Notes under the pieces: generated by a model
Told to the model about the DNA's origin: nothing
Database searches by the model: none
What the model saw: only the letters and a program-made list of their open reading frames with translations
Position numbers and translations under genes: made by a program
Shown here: piece after piece, positions 26,485-35,422 of the stretch
Position numbering within the stretch: position 1 is the stretch's first letter
Layout of the letters: each line of letters opens with the position of its first letter
Source: Paenibacillus mangrovi
GTDB lineage: Bacteria; Bacillota; Bacilli; Paenibacillales; Paenibacillaceae
NCBI RefSeq assembly: GCF_022898935.1
Contig: NZ_JALIRP010000005.1
Location: 186,001-250,000, forward strand
Direction: 5' to 3'
Length of the DNA: 64,000 nucleotides

Positions 26485-28116
26485 TTAGAACATGCCGGAT
26501 ATCCGGCCGTCTTCGTCGATCCTCATATGCTCGGCAGCAGGGGATTTGGGTAGTCCGGGCATCGTCATGATGCTTCCAGTCTGAACAACTACAAAACCGG
26601 CGCCAGCCGATAGCGAAATCTCCCTGACCTGAACGGTGAAGCCTTCCGGAGCTCCAAGCAGACGTGGCTGATCCGAGAATGAATACTGCGTCTTGGCCAT
26701 GCAGACAGGCAGGCTGCCATACCCCAGCCTTTCGATATCTCCGAGACTCCGTAAAGCCGCAGGGGTAAACGAGACCTCAGCGCCCCGGTAAATTTCCTTG
26801 ACGATCGTTTCTATCTTGGAGCGGATATCCGTTTCAAGCTCGTACAGCGGATGATAGCTGGAGCTTTCCTCAGCTAGCAGCCTGATAAGGGCCTCCGCCA
26901 GCTCACAGCCGCCTGCCCCTCCTTCTGCCCATACCTTAGATACAGCGGCGGGAACATGCAAAGCTTGGCATTCTGCCAGTACAAGCTCTACCTCTTCAGG
27001 CAAATCATCTGCAAAATGGTTCACAGCTACCACAGCCGGCACACCGAACTTCTTCAGATTCTCCACATGCCGCTTCATGTTAGCAAGCCCGTCCACAAGC
27101 GCCCGCATATTGGGCTCATGCAGCTTGTCTTTGGATGCGCCGCCGTTATATTTCAGTGCCTTGACCGTCACGACCAGGACAGCGGCTGCCGGATCCAGGC
27201 CAGCTTGACGGCACTTGATATCCAGGAACTTCTCTGCGCCAAGGTCTGCGCCAAAGCCCGCTTCCGTTACCACGATGTTCCCCAGCTTCAAGGCAAGCCT
27301 TGTTCCGATGACGCTGCTGCAGCCATGAGCAATATTGGCGAAAGGTCCGCCATGGACGATGACCGGCGTGCCCTCCAGCGTCTGTACAAGGTTCGGCTTG
27401 ATCGCATCCTTCAGCAGAATCGTCATGGCCTCCACCGCCTCAAGCTGCGAAGCCGTCACTGCTTCGCCTTCCTGGTTATAGCCGATGATGATGCGGCCAA
27501 GACGTTCCTTCAAATCACGGATATTCTCGCTCAGGCAGAGCACAGCCATCACTTCCGATGCGGTTGTAATCAGAAAGCCGCCTTCACGGACGGCGCCATT
27601 TCCATCACCGAGTCCTGTTACAATGCTGCGGAGACTGCGGTCATTCATATCCATGGCACGTTTCCATACGATCCGCTGCGGATCCAGCCGCATTGTATTG
27701 CCTTGATAGATATGATTATCGATCATGGCTGCCAATAGATTATGCGCAGACGTAATGGCGTGAAGATCGCCAGTGAAATGCAAGTTGATATCCTCTGCCG
27801 GAATAATCTGCGCTCTCCCGCTGCCCGTGGCTCCGCCCTTCATTCCAAAGCACGGTCCCAGCGAAGGCTCGCGAAGGGCAGCTACCGTCCTATGCCCGAT
27901 CATATTCAGCGCCTGGGCCAGTCCGATAGTAGTGAGCGTCTTACCTTCCCCTGCTGGCGTTGGATTCATAGCGGTCACCAGCACCAGCTTGCCGTTTGGA
28001 CGAGACTTTACCCGTTCCCACAAAGACGAGCTGAGCTTGGCTTTATACCGTCCATACAGCTCCAGCTCCTCTTCTTCCACTCCGATCAAACCTGCCACTT
28101 CCATGATTGGTTTCAT
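26485..28116 (-). CDS. fhs: formate-tetrahydrofolate ligase
   Basis: A 543-aa protein that makes 10-formyl-tetrahydrofolate from formate, ATP and THF. The family P-loop PTPAGEGKTLTTIGL is near residues 50-65, and LREPSLGPCFGMKGGATGSGRAQIIPAEDINLHFTGD follows, an unmistakable Fhs block. The ATG at 28114-28116 lies about 12 bases after AGGAGG, a little far; a nearer ATG is in another frame and stops at once. It ends 260 bp before the formate/nitrite channel gene on the same strand, so formate uptake and assimilation genes adjoin. Confidence 0.95.
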   Translation of the reverse strand: MKPIMEVAGLIGVEEEELELYGRYKAKLSSSLWERVKSRPNGKLVLVTAMNPTPAGEGKTLTTIGLAQALNMIGHRTVAALREPSLGPCFGMKGGATGSGRAQIIPAEDINLHFTGDLHAITSAHNLLAAMIDNHIYQGNTMRLDPQRIVWKRAMDMNDRSLRSIVTGLGDGNGAVREGGFLITTASEVMAVLCLSENIRDLKERLGRIIIGYNQEGEAVTASQLEAVEAMTILLKDAIKPNLVQTLEGTPVIVHGGPFANIAHGCSSVIGTRLALKLGNIVVTEAGFGADLGAEKFLDIKCRQAGLDPAAAVLVVTVKALKYNGGASKDKLHEPNMRALVDGLANMKRHVENLKKFGVPAVVAVNHFADDLPEEVELVLAECQALHVPAAVSKVWAEGGAGGCELAEALIRLLAEESSSYHPLYELETDIRSKIETIVKEIYRGAEVSFTPAALRSLGDIERLGYGSLPVCMAKTQYSFSDQPRLLGAPEGFTVQVREISLSAGAGFVVVQTGSIMTMPGLPKSPAAEHMRIDEDGRISGMF

Positions 28117-28166
28117 GACCTGATCATACCTCCTATGTATTGGTATCGTCGGCGTTTCGCACCTCT

Positions 28167-28198
28167 GAAAAAAGAGTCTGCCGCTTGCGGACAGACCC
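28167..28198 (-). terminator. terminator of the glutathione-peroxidase-like gene
   Basis: On the minus strand GTCTG/CAGAC and CCGC/GCGG pair with one bulged base, followed by CTCTTTTTT. Confidence 0.7.
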
Positions 28199-28247
28199 TT
28201 ATACCTGCTATTTTGCAAATCTATTGATGTTCATTCGTGGTGACTGC

Positions 28248-28721
28248 TTACAGCAGTTGCTCTATTGCGTCGGTCATAACCTCTGGAGCTTCCCTCGGTT
28301 CAAAGCGGGCTACAACTTCTCCCCTTCGATTCACCAGAAACTTCGTGAAGTTCCACTGGATGTCGCTGTGTTCGATACCTGGCTGCTCCTTCTTCAGGTA
28401 CGTAAAGAGTGGATGAGCGTTCTCCCCGTTCACGTCGATTTTCGCAAACACAGGGAATGACACACCATAGTTCAGCTGGCAAAAGGAAGCGGCTTCTTCG
28501 CTGCTGCCAGGCTCCTGCGCGCCGAACTGGTTGCACGGAAATCCGAGAATAACCAGACCCTGCTCCTGATAACGGTCATACAGCTTCTGCAGATCGCCAT
28601 ACTGCGGCGTTAATCCACACTTACTGGCGGTGTTGGCGATGACCAGCACTTTTCCTTTGTAATCCTCAAGGGACACTTCCTTGCCTGCCGGAGTGGCGGC
28701 TGAATACGAGTAGACAGACAT
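28248..28721 (-). CDS. bsaA: glutathione-peroxidase-family peroxidase
   Basis: A 157-aa thioredoxin-fold peroxidase. The peroxidatic Cys is in NTASKCGLTPQY, the Gln in FPCNQFGAQEPG and the Trp-Asn pair in QWNFTKFLV complete the catalytic set. Bacillales members (BsaA) generally use thioredoxin or bacillithiol systems rather than glutathione. The resolving-type second Cys is in GFPCNQF. It has its own terminator and no obvious operon partner. Confidence 0.93.
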   Translation of the reverse strand: MSVYSYSAATPAGKEVSLEDYKGKVLVIANTASKCGLTPQYGDLQKLYDRYQEQGLVILGFPCNQFGAQEPGSSEEAASFCQLNYGVSFPVFAKIDVNGENAHPLFTYLKKEQPGIEHSDIQWNFTKFLVNRRGEVVARFEPREAPEVMTDAIEQLL

Positions 28722-28819
28722 TTCCTTACCCCGCTTTCATTGAACATTGTTTTAAATGCCTCTATCACATTTCCATCATACACCAGTGGCATTCAAGTGC
28801 AAGTTTTCACCATGGTTTG

Positions 28820-29833
28820 TCATACCTTATTCGAAAGTCCAAAGGCTTTAGCGATGAGACGGAACGATTGCAGCTTATCTTCAAACCGGTGGATGATACT
28901 CGTAATCATCACTTCATCTGTCCGGTACTCCTCGCATAGACGCTCGATTTTCCACTTGATTTGATCTGGAGATCCAACAATCATCCGCTTGCGATTCTCC
29001 TGTATACGCATGCGGTCATAAGGAGAGTAAGGATAACTCAAAGCTCTTTGTACCGAAGGCGTGCCGCCAGCAGTAACGCCCTTTTCGAGCAGCAGCAGCG
29101 ACAAGTCCATGCTGGAAGCCAAACGGTTCGCTTGTTCCTCCGTTTCCGCACACACAGCGAAAATAGCCAGGAGCGACTGCGGCTTATCCAAAACCGCCGA
29201 CGGCCTGAAGTTTTCCTGATACCACCGCATGGCATCCGCCCCACCGGAGCCGTTGATAAACTGAGCAAATGCGAATCCCGTACCCTGCTGCGCCGCAATG
29301 CCGCTACTTCCGCCGCTAGAGCCAAGCATCCACATCTGCGGAACGGTTCGGACCAAAGGGGTAGCCAAAAGCCCGGCAAACGGATGGGCTGGGCTTAGGG
29401 TATCCGTCAGATAGGCGCTTAAGTCGGCGATTTGTTCAGCATAACGGTCCACATTCCGCATTCTACCCTCCTGTAAGGCCTGCGTTGCCAGCGGCATGCC
29501 TCCTGGGGCACGCCCGAGTCCCAGATCGATACGGCCAGGGTACAATCCTTCCAATACGCGGAAATTCTCCGCAACCTTATAAGAGCTGTAATGGGGGAGC
29601 ATTACGCCGCCTGAGCCGACGCGGAGCGTTGACGTAATCGCCGCCAGATGCGAGATAAGCACCTCTGGGCTTGACCCTGCCAGATTAGGCGAAAAATGGT
29701 GCTCCGACACCCAGAAGCGGTGATATCCCATACGTTCGGCTTCCTGTGCCATTCTCCCCGTTTGAGCTAGCGCTTCGACAGGAGAGCTTCCTTCGGAGAT
29801 GGTCGATTGATCCAAAATGCTGAGCTTCATCAT
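28820..29833 (-). CDS. LLM-class flavin-dependent oxidoreductase
   Basis: A 337-aa luciferase-like monooxygenase-family protein. The motifs FWVSEHHFSPNLAGSSPEVL, SGGVMLPHYSSYKVAENFRVLEGLYPGRIDLGLGRAPGG and VGSPDQIKWKIERL identify the single-component group that includes B. subtilis YwcH and YtmO. The ATG at 29831-29833 is chosen because AAAGG lies ten bases upstream and the protein then starts MMKLSILDQS as in relatives. Earlier start codons add an unrelated leader. The substrate is unknown. Confidence 0.87.
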   Translation of the reverse strand: MMKLSILDQSTISEGSSPVEALAQTGRMAQEAERMGYHRFWVSEHHFSPNLAGSSPEVLISHLAAITSTLRVGSGGVMLPHYSSYKVAENFRVLEGLYPGRIDLGLGRAPGGMPLATQALQEGRMRNVDRYAEQIADLSAYLTDTLSPAHPFAGLLATPLVRTVPQMWMLGSSGGSSGIAAQQGTGFAFAQFINGSGGADAMRWYQENFRPSAVLDKPQSLLAIFAVCAETEEQANRLASSMDLSLLLLEKGVTAGGTPSVQRALSYPYSPYDRMRIQENRKRMIVGSPDQIKWKIERLCEEYRTDEVMITSIIHRFEDKLQSFRLIAKAFGLSNKV

Positions 29834-29945
29834 GGCTTCAAGACCTTTCTTTAATATGTTTCTATCCCTATAACCCATATTGTAGTGTATGAGCATTCCG
29901 GCCATGAATTCATCGGCGGCCATTGTAATCAGGCTTCTACTTGCA

Positions 29946-29988
29946 CAAAAAAATACCGGAAGCGCCTTGGCTGGCTGCTCCCGGTATA
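29946..29988 (-). terminator. terminator of the DEAD-box helicase gene
   Basis: On the minus strand ATACCGG and CCGGTAT enclose further GC pairs and are followed by a run of seven T. Confidence 0.75.
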
Positions 29989-30001
29989 GATATTGAATGA
30001 T

Positions 30002-31486
30002 TTATGATTTGCGGCCCGATCCGCCCCGGCGTCCTGAAACGGAGCCGCGTCCACCCCTACCTGGCGTATCCGAATTGCCGCGGCCTTGGCTGCGGCCTTG
30101 TGAAGCATCCCGTTTAGAGCCTCCCCGGCCTTCTCCACTTGTACGAGATTGGGAAGCTTGCGCTCTGTCCTCCCGGCGTGAGCGTCCCTGGCTCGGTCTG
30201 CCCTCGCTGGAACGTCCTTCTCCGCGGCGGCCTCCATTTGATGTACGGCCCTCACCGCGGCGCCCGCCTGTAGATGGACGGCCTTCCTTCCCGCGGCCTT
30301 CCTTGCTGCCCTTGCCGGCGCTGCCGGAGGCCAGACGCGATGCGCCTCTAGCTTCCGTAATCGCGCCGTCCTTCTCATAGCGGCCGCGTTCAATGGTATA
30401 TTGAATGCCCTGCTCGATCCGCTGCAGCTCGCCCTTGTCCTTCGGTGAGGCCAGCGTAATGGCCATCCCCTTTTCTCCGGCACGACCTGTTCGGCCGATC
30501 CGGTGGATATAGCTATCCACTTCATGCGGAATATCGTAGTTGAACACATGGGTAACGCCTTCTACGTCCAAGCCTCTCGCCGCCACATCCGTGGCTACCA
30601 GAATCTGAAGCTTCGCCTCGCGGAATCGCTTCATGACCTGTTCCCGCTTCGCTTGCGACAAATCCCCGTGCAGCTCATCCGAAGCGTAGCCCATTTCCAG
30701 CAGTGCGGAATTCAGCGTTGATGCCCGCCGTTTCGTACGGCAGAACACAATCGCCAAATACGGCTGGTACGTTTCGATCATCGATACCAATGCCTGCTGC
30801 TTGGTGCGATCGGTCACTTCGACCACCAGTTGCCGGATATGCTTCAGCGGCACCGGCGAATTCTCCACCTTGATCGTTACGTCAACCGCATCACGAGTGT
30901 AGTAGGAAGCAAGCTGCTTCACTTCAGCCGGCATCGTGGCGGAGAACAGCAGGGTCTGCCGTTTGTACGGCAAGGCCTGAATCACCGTCTCGACTTCATC
31001 CAGGAAGCCCATGTGGAGCATTTGATCCGCTTCATCCAGCACCAGCGTCTTCACGCCGCCGAGTTCAAGCGTGCCGCGGCGCAAATGATCGTTTAGGCGT
31101 CCTGGCGTTCCGATGATCAGATGCCGTCCACCCTCCAGCTTGCGCAGCTGCTTATCCACATCCTGACCTCCGTATACCGCCAGAGTCCGGATCTCCGTGC
31201 CCAGTGCCAGCTTCCGCGCTTCCTCCGTAATTTGCAGCGCCAACTCGCGGGTAGGCGCAATGATTAAGGCCTGCGGGAAAGGACGCGACGGATCCAGCTT
31301 TTGCATGATCGGCAGCAGGAAAGCAAGCGTTTTGCCCGTTCCTGTCCGCGCGCGGGCAATGACATCCCGATCGGCCAGCAGCAGCGGAATGGTCTCCGCC
31401 TGCACCGGTGTCGGTACGGTGATACCATTCTCCTTCAGTGTTTTAACCCACTGCTCCTGCATACCTAGCTCTAAAAAATTTGGCAA
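30002..31486 (-). CDS. cshA: DEAD-box RNA helicase with RG-rich tail
   Basis: A 494-aa ATP-dependent RNA helicase. The conserved motifs are in order: Q-motif (TPVQAETIP), ARTGTGKT, APTRELALQ, TPGRL, DEAD, SAT, the second RecA domain with VATDVAARGLDVEGV and HRIGRTGRAG. From about residue 385 the tail is almost only Gly, Arg, Ser and Glu, with near-repeats of GRRGEGR, a likely RNA-binding disordered region. Start is uncertain: I prefer the TTG at 31484-31486, shortly after GAGGTGG. The symbol is by similarity; other Csh paralogues are possible. Confidence 0.88.
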   Translation of the reverse strand: MPNFLELGMQEQWVKTLKENGITVPTPVQAETIPLLLADRDVIARARTGTGKTLAFLLPIMQKLDPSRPFPQALIIAPTRELALQITEEARKLALGTEIRTLAVYGGQDVDKQLRKLEGGRHLIIGTPGRLNDHLRRGTLELGGVKTLVLDEADQMLHMGFLDEVETVIQALPYKRQTLLFSATMPAEVKQLASYYTRDAVDVTIKVENSPVPLKHIRQLVVEVTDRTKQQALVSMIETYQPYLAIVFCRTKRRASTLNSALLEMGYASDELHGDLSQAKREQVMKRFREAKLQILVATDVAARGLDVEGVTHVFNYDIPHEVDSYIHRIGRTGRAGEKGMAITLASPKDKGELQRIEQGIQYTIERGRYEKDGAITEARGASRLASGSAGKGSKEGRGKEGRPSTGGRRGEGRTSNGGRRGEGRSSEGRPSQGRSRREDRAQASQSRTSGEGRGGSKRDASQGRSQGRGNSDTPGRGGRGSVSGRRGGSGRKS

Positions 31487-31523
31487 AACATCCACCTCAT
31501 TAAGTTCTATTTCTCTTCGGTTT

Positions 31524-33194
31524 TTAAAACTTCCCTGATTTAAAAATTGCAAACAGCAGCCACAGCACCATCACAAAGGCGACACTAAGCCCGATGCCGA
31601 TGATAGGAGAATTCCACAGGATGGAGGATTGGAGATTCAGGGAAGAAGCGATAATCAGCCCCACCATAATAATGCTGAAAGCCAGTAATACAATGCTGAA
31701 TGACAGCCTGTTTGTGATCTGATCGAGCTTGCGCGTGAGCGCCTCCATCTCCGGAAGGCTGATCTCCACCTTTAGCTTGCCTTTGCTGACGAGCGATGAC
31801 AGCTGTCTCGCCTGCGCAGGCAGATCCAGCAGTGCTTCAGCCAAACCGCTTGCGCCCCCGAGCAGCTTGCTGCGCAGTCTTCGGGCGCTGAAGCGCTCCT
31901 TGGCCAGCTTCCGCCCGAAGGGCTCGGCCATATCGATGATGCTAAGCTCAGGATCAAGCTTTTGAATAACGCCTTCCATCGTCAAGAGCGACTTGGCAAG
32001 CAGAGTCAAATCCGGCGGCATCACAATCGCATGCCGCTGTGCTACGCCAAACAGGTCGTTCAGCGCCCTGCCGATGCCGATTTCAGAAAAGGGAATATCG
32101 TAATATTCGTCACGCAGTGCATCGAAATCCCTGTGCAGAGCGTCCATATCAGGATCATCCGGCAGCAGGCCTAGGTGAAGAACCGCCCGGATCATGCTGT
32201 CGGTGTTTTTTCGCATAAGAGCTATAATCAGTTCGGATAAATGATCCTTCATGTCTTCACTGAGCCGACCGACCATGCCGAAATCCAGAAAAGCCAGGCT
32301 GCCATCCTTCCGAATGAGCAGATTGCCAGGATGCGGATCCGCATGAAAGAAGCCCTCTATGAACATTTGATGCAGCATTGCGTTCACATATCTTTTCGCA
32401 ATAAGTTTCAGATCGAAGCCGGCATCCTCGAGCTGATCCCGCTGGCTTAGCGTCACGCCTTCCACATACCCCATCGTCAAAACACGGGAAGAAGTGTACT
32501 GCCAGTATATTTCCGGGATAAAAATATGGGGATCGTTCTGGAACTGATAAGCGATCTTCTCCGTATTGCGCCCTTCCCGGCTGTAGTCCATTTCCGCCAG
32601 CATCGATTTGGAGAATTCCACGGCGAGCCTTACGATATGATAGCGCTTGGCCCATTCCCAGCGCTTCTCCGCCGATTCGGTTAAATCCCGCAAAATGCTT
32701 AAATCGCGGGCTGTCGTTTGCAGCGCTCCGGGACGCTGGATTTTAACCGCTACTTCTTCTCCTGACCTCAGCCTGCCCAGATGGACTTGTCCAATAGAGG
32801 CCGCAGCGACAGGGATATCATCAAACCTTGCGAACATCTCCTCGAGCGGCGCGTCAAGGTCCTCCTCCAGAATGCTTCGAGCCGCATCAGAGGGAAAAGG
32901 GGGCACCTGATCCTGCAGCTTGACGAGCTCCTGAATAATCGAATCCGGGAGCAGATCGGAACGCGTGCTGGCCAGCTGCCCCAGCTTCACGAACGTCGGA
33001 CCCAGATCCTCAAGCACCAGACGGATGCGTTCCCCGAGTGTCTTGGTTTCAGGCGTCTCATGTGTGACCCAGCGCCGGGGCAGGGACAGTATCTGGAGCA
33101 GCCCCAGTTCCTCGGCCATATAGCCAAAGCCATGACGCATAAGCGCCATGGCAATCTCCCGGTAACGTCCGGTATGCCTGATCCGAACAGCCAT
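31524..33194 (-). CDS. UbiB/ABC1/AarF-family atypical kinase
   Basis: A 556-aa protein of the UbiB family. It has the KxGQ segment (TFVKLGQLASTRSDLLP), the Ala-rich loop replacing the P-loop (VAAASIGQVHLGRL), the VAVKIQRPG lysine, and the catalytic HADPHPGNLL and LDFGMVGRL motifs. Two hydrophobic helices close the C-terminus, so it is membrane bound. The ATG is one base after the stop of the phasin-like gene, implying coupling. UbiB proteins are ATPases tied to quinone or lipid biology; the role in quinone synthesis is not proven here. Confidence 0.92.
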   Translation of the reverse strand: MAVRIRHTGRYREIAMALMRHGFGYMAEELGLLQILSLPRRWVTHETPETKTLGERIRLVLEDLGPTFVKLGQLASTRSDLLPDSIIQELVKLQDQVPPFPSDAARSILEEDLDAPLEEMFARFDDIPVAAASIGQVHLGRLRSGEEVAVKIQRPGALQTTARDLSILRDLTESAEKRWEWAKRYHIVRLAVEFSKSMLAEMDYSREGRNTEKIAYQFQNDPHIFIPEIYWQYTSSRVLTMGYVEGVTLSQRDQLEDAGFDLKLIAKRYVNAMLHQMFIEGFFHADPHPGNLLIRKDGSLAFLDFGMVGRLSEDMKDHLSELIIALMRKNTDSMIRAVLHLGLLPDDPDMDALHRDFDALRDEYYDIPFSEIGIGRALNDLFGVAQRHAIVMPPDLTLLAKSLLTMEGVIQKLDPELSIIDMAEPFGRKLAKERFSARRLRSKLLGGASGLAEALLDLPAQARQLSSLVSKGKLKVEISLPEMEALTRKLDQITNRLSFSIVLLAFSIIMVGLIIASSLNLQSSILWNSPIIGIGLSVAFVMVLWLLFAIFKSGKF

Positions 33195-33195
33195 A

Positions 33196-33549
33196 TTACA
33201 GCGTGTCCGTTACGATGTCCGTTTCCGGAACCTTTTTCTCTTCTGCCACTTCGAGTTCGGAGATCCGTTTCTCCAAGGTAGCGATGCGCTGCTCCAGGCT
33301 GGTCACATCATACTCGGTAGGGACATGAAGCTCTGTCAAAACACGCTGGATTTGTTCCCGTAAAAAGTCCTTGAACTGTGCCTTCTCCTCCTCGCCGCGT
33401 TCGACAAGGCGGTCGATCAAATCTCTGGATTCCGCCGGAGCGAGTTCTCCCCGCTGGACCAGATCTTCGACCGTTCTTTCGATCTTTTCCTTGCTGACAA
33501 TGGTTAGTCCCCAACCTAACGAGATTGCTTTTTTAAACAGATCACTCAT
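33196..33549 (-). CDS. phasin-like coiled-coil protein
   Basis: A 117-aa, highly charged protein: a short hydrophobic start (FKKAISLGWGLTIVSKEKIE), a basic-acidic helical middle with DLVQRGELAPAESRDLIDRL, and a C-terminal heptad pattern (SLEQRIATLEKRISELEV). It resembles the phasin/PHA-granule-associated group that often precedes a UbiB-family gene. The ATG at 33547-33549 follows GGGAGGG. Its stop is one base before the UbiB-like start, so the two probably act together, perhaps with the small protein recruiting or regulating the kinase. Confidence 0.8.
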   Translation of the reverse strand: MSDLFKKAISLGWGLTIVSKEKIERTVEDLVQRGELAPAESRDLIDRLVERGEEEKAQFKDFLREQIQRVLTELHVPTEYDVTSLEQRIATLEKRISELEVAEEKKVPETDIVTDTL

Positions 33550-33618
33550 GTTATTCCCTCCCAAAGCTATATTTCCCTTATTATACCCTGAAAACTTTGG
33601 CAATATGAAATAGGCAGG

Positions 33619-34257
33619 TTAACCCGGCAAATGCGCTGCCCACTGGGCCGCCTGTAAAATAAGCTTACTAATCTGCGGATGCTGGAAGGTTGGCTCATGA
33701 TGGCCCGGCATCATAAACACGACTCTTCCGAGTCCGTAATTGTGCCTCCAGGCCGCCGGATGCCAGGCATCGCCCTGCTTGTACTCGAGCAGCACTTTCC
33801 GTTCCGTAAACGGACTGAACTGAATCTGAAAAGGCTCTTCCGCCAGCTCGAAGGGTTCAATGCCCTCTGTGATGAAATGCTCGCCTTGCGTCCTGAAGGA
33901 CAGGGGCTGAATCGGGCCGTTCCCCTCATAACGTCCTCCGATCAGCTGTGCCAGCTCATAGCGGCGGTTTCCAAGAGATATGCCATTATGAATGACAAGC
34001 AGGCCGCCTCCCTGGCTGACATAAGAAAGGAGTCCCGAAGTCTGCTGTCTCGACACCTGCTCATCCCAAAGATCAAAATAACAGATGCAAAGATCAAAAG
34101 GCTTCAGATGATCCAGCAGCAGCAAATTTTTATTTTCACTGCACTGAACAGAAATCACGTCATTTAAAATATGGCTGATTTGAGCGTCGATCCCCTGCAG
34201 GGGATGGAACTTGGGATGGGTATAATCCCCTAGTAAAATGCTTTTTTTGTTGTACAC
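33619..34257 (-). CDS. ThuA-like glutamine-amidotransferase-fold protein
   Basis: A 212-aa protein with the ThuA-like fold of the class I amidotransferase superfamily. The N-terminus SILLGDYTHPKFHPL, the central LLSYVSQGGGLLVIHNG and the C-terminal GLGRVVFMMPGHHEPTF match this family. The Cys of true amidotransferases is not present. ThuA relatives are linked to trehalose or other sugar metabolism, but the function here is unknown. The copy B repeat lies in its upstream region. Confidence 0.78.
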   Translation of the reverse strand: MYNKKSILLGDYTHPKFHPLQGIDAQISHILNDVISVQCSENKNLLLLDHLKPFDLCICYFDLWDEQVSRQQTSGLLSYVSQGGGLLVIHNGISLGNRRYELAQLIGGRYEGNGPIQPLSFRTQGEHFITEGIEPFELAEEPFQIQFSPFTERKVLLEYKQGDAWHPAAWRHNYGLGRVVFMMPGHHEPTFQHPQISKLILQAAQWAAHLPG

Positions 34258-34358
34258 GGCCTATTCCTCCTTTTGGCGCACCGTTCATTTCTTGCTGATT
34301 ATTTAGTAGTATTCCACATTTTTGGATATAGCTTTCGCTTCTTTCGTTCTAATAAAAA

Positions 34359-34466
34359 AAACGTCTATCGACGTACTTTCATAGAAGACAGACCGCTTTA
34401 AGATGTTGTTTTTCTTGCGATATAAGGATGTGAGATCCTCGAAGTTTATACTTTCTTATATCTTAA
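34359..34466 (+). repeat. dispersed 108-nt repeat, copy B
   Basis: This block matches the reverse complement of 16795-16902 at 103 of 108 positions. The five mismatches are all in the first 50 bases; the remaining part, including the GATATAAG/CTTATATC pair, is identical. A further nine bases upstream are also similar (AATAAAAAA against AATAAGAAA). It lies between the ThuA-like start and the HemD-like stop, both minus-strand genes, so it is antisense to any read-through. Confidence 0.85.
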
Positions 34467-34516
34467 AAAAGGGATGCCGCTCTTTTCACATCCCACGTTA
34501 TGCAATATCAAAGTCG

Positions 34517-35347
34517 TTAGTTTATTAAATTTTCCGCTTCCGTCTGAAAATAGCGTGCCAGCTCAACCATCATGCTGCCCATCCGCTCGTCTTCCGGCGG
34601 GTACACAACCCTCGTAATCCCTTCCTCCAGCAAAGCCTGGGCCGTCATTTTGCCAACAGCAGCAGCCACAACCGGTCCCTCAAAAGCGTACACCAGCTTC
34701 TCCAGCTTGCCGTGGCTGCGGGCATACTCTACCAAATTGCGTACCTGCGGCGCGCTGGTGAAAGCCGCTGCATCCACTTGGTGCTGCAGAATTTCATCCA
34801 GAAGCTGCTCCAGCTGTTCAGACTCCGGCGGGATATGCTGGTACGGCAGCACCTTACGTACTTCCGTCCCCTGCTCCACGAGCCAGGCTTCAAGCTTCGG
34901 AGCCGGATCGCCGTGAAGCTGAAGCACAACATCTTCCGCATGAAACCCGAATTCTTCGAGGCTGCGAATCAAGCCGGAGGTACTGCCGTCATCGTCACGG
35001 ACAAGCGGCGCTAGTCCCCTTTTCCGAAGCGCATTAACGGTCTTGTAGCCCCGCGCTGCGATAGAGGAGTTCCGCAGTGTTTCCAAAAACTCTTCCTGAG
35101 CACCCATGTCAGAAGCAACGCCGATTAATGCGTCCAGCCCCATGCCTGTCGTAAGTATCGTCCAGGACGGCGGCTTTGCAATCCAGCCCTCCAAGAAGCT
35201 GCGGACCTTCGCATCATCGAGAAAAACGGTACCCTGAGCCGGTCTTATCAGGGCAGTTCCGCCCATCTTCTCAACGATTTTGACCATATCCTCCGCTTTG
35301 CGCGGACCTGTTAATGCAATTGTCCTGCCCGCCAATCGATTCGCCAT
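34517..35347 (-). CDS. uroporphyrinogen-III synthase-like protein
   Basis: A 276-aa protein of the HemD fold: the N-terminal GRTIALTGPRKAEDM, TILTTGMGLDAL in the middle, and the C-terminal domain with AAFTSAPQVRNLVEYA and VVAAAVGKMTAQALLEEGI. HemD closes hydroxymethylbilane to uroporphyrinogen III for heme, siroheme and cobalamin. It is not in a hem cluster here, so it may be a second copy used for siroheme or nitrite assimilation, or a homologue with another role. The ATG at 35345-35347 follows GAGGGGG. Confidence 0.82.
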   Translation of the reverse strand: MANRLAGRTIALTGPRKAEDMVKIVEKMGGTALIRPAQGTVFLDDAKVRSFLEGWIAKPPSWTILTTGMGLDALIGVASDMGAQEEFLETLRNSSIAARGYKTVNALRKRGLAPLVRDDDGSTSGLIRSLEEFGFHAEDVVLQLHGDPAPKLEAWLVEQGTEVRKVLPYQHIPPESEQLEQLLDEILQHQVDAAAFTSAPQVRNLVEYARSHGKLEKLVYAFEGPVVAAAVGKMTAQALLEEGITRVVYPPEDERMGSMMVELARYFQTEAENLIN

Positions 35348-35422
35348 ATCTCTTCCCCCTCTTCCGAAAGCACGCACTGTTTTGAACAGTATACTTGACC
35401 GTACGCCAGAGGAAAAGGAATT

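Noticed and set aside
29997-30380. Pro/Arg-rich plus-strand frame opposite the helicase tail
   Set aside because: Produced by the Gly/Arg-rich codons of the helicase on the other strand.
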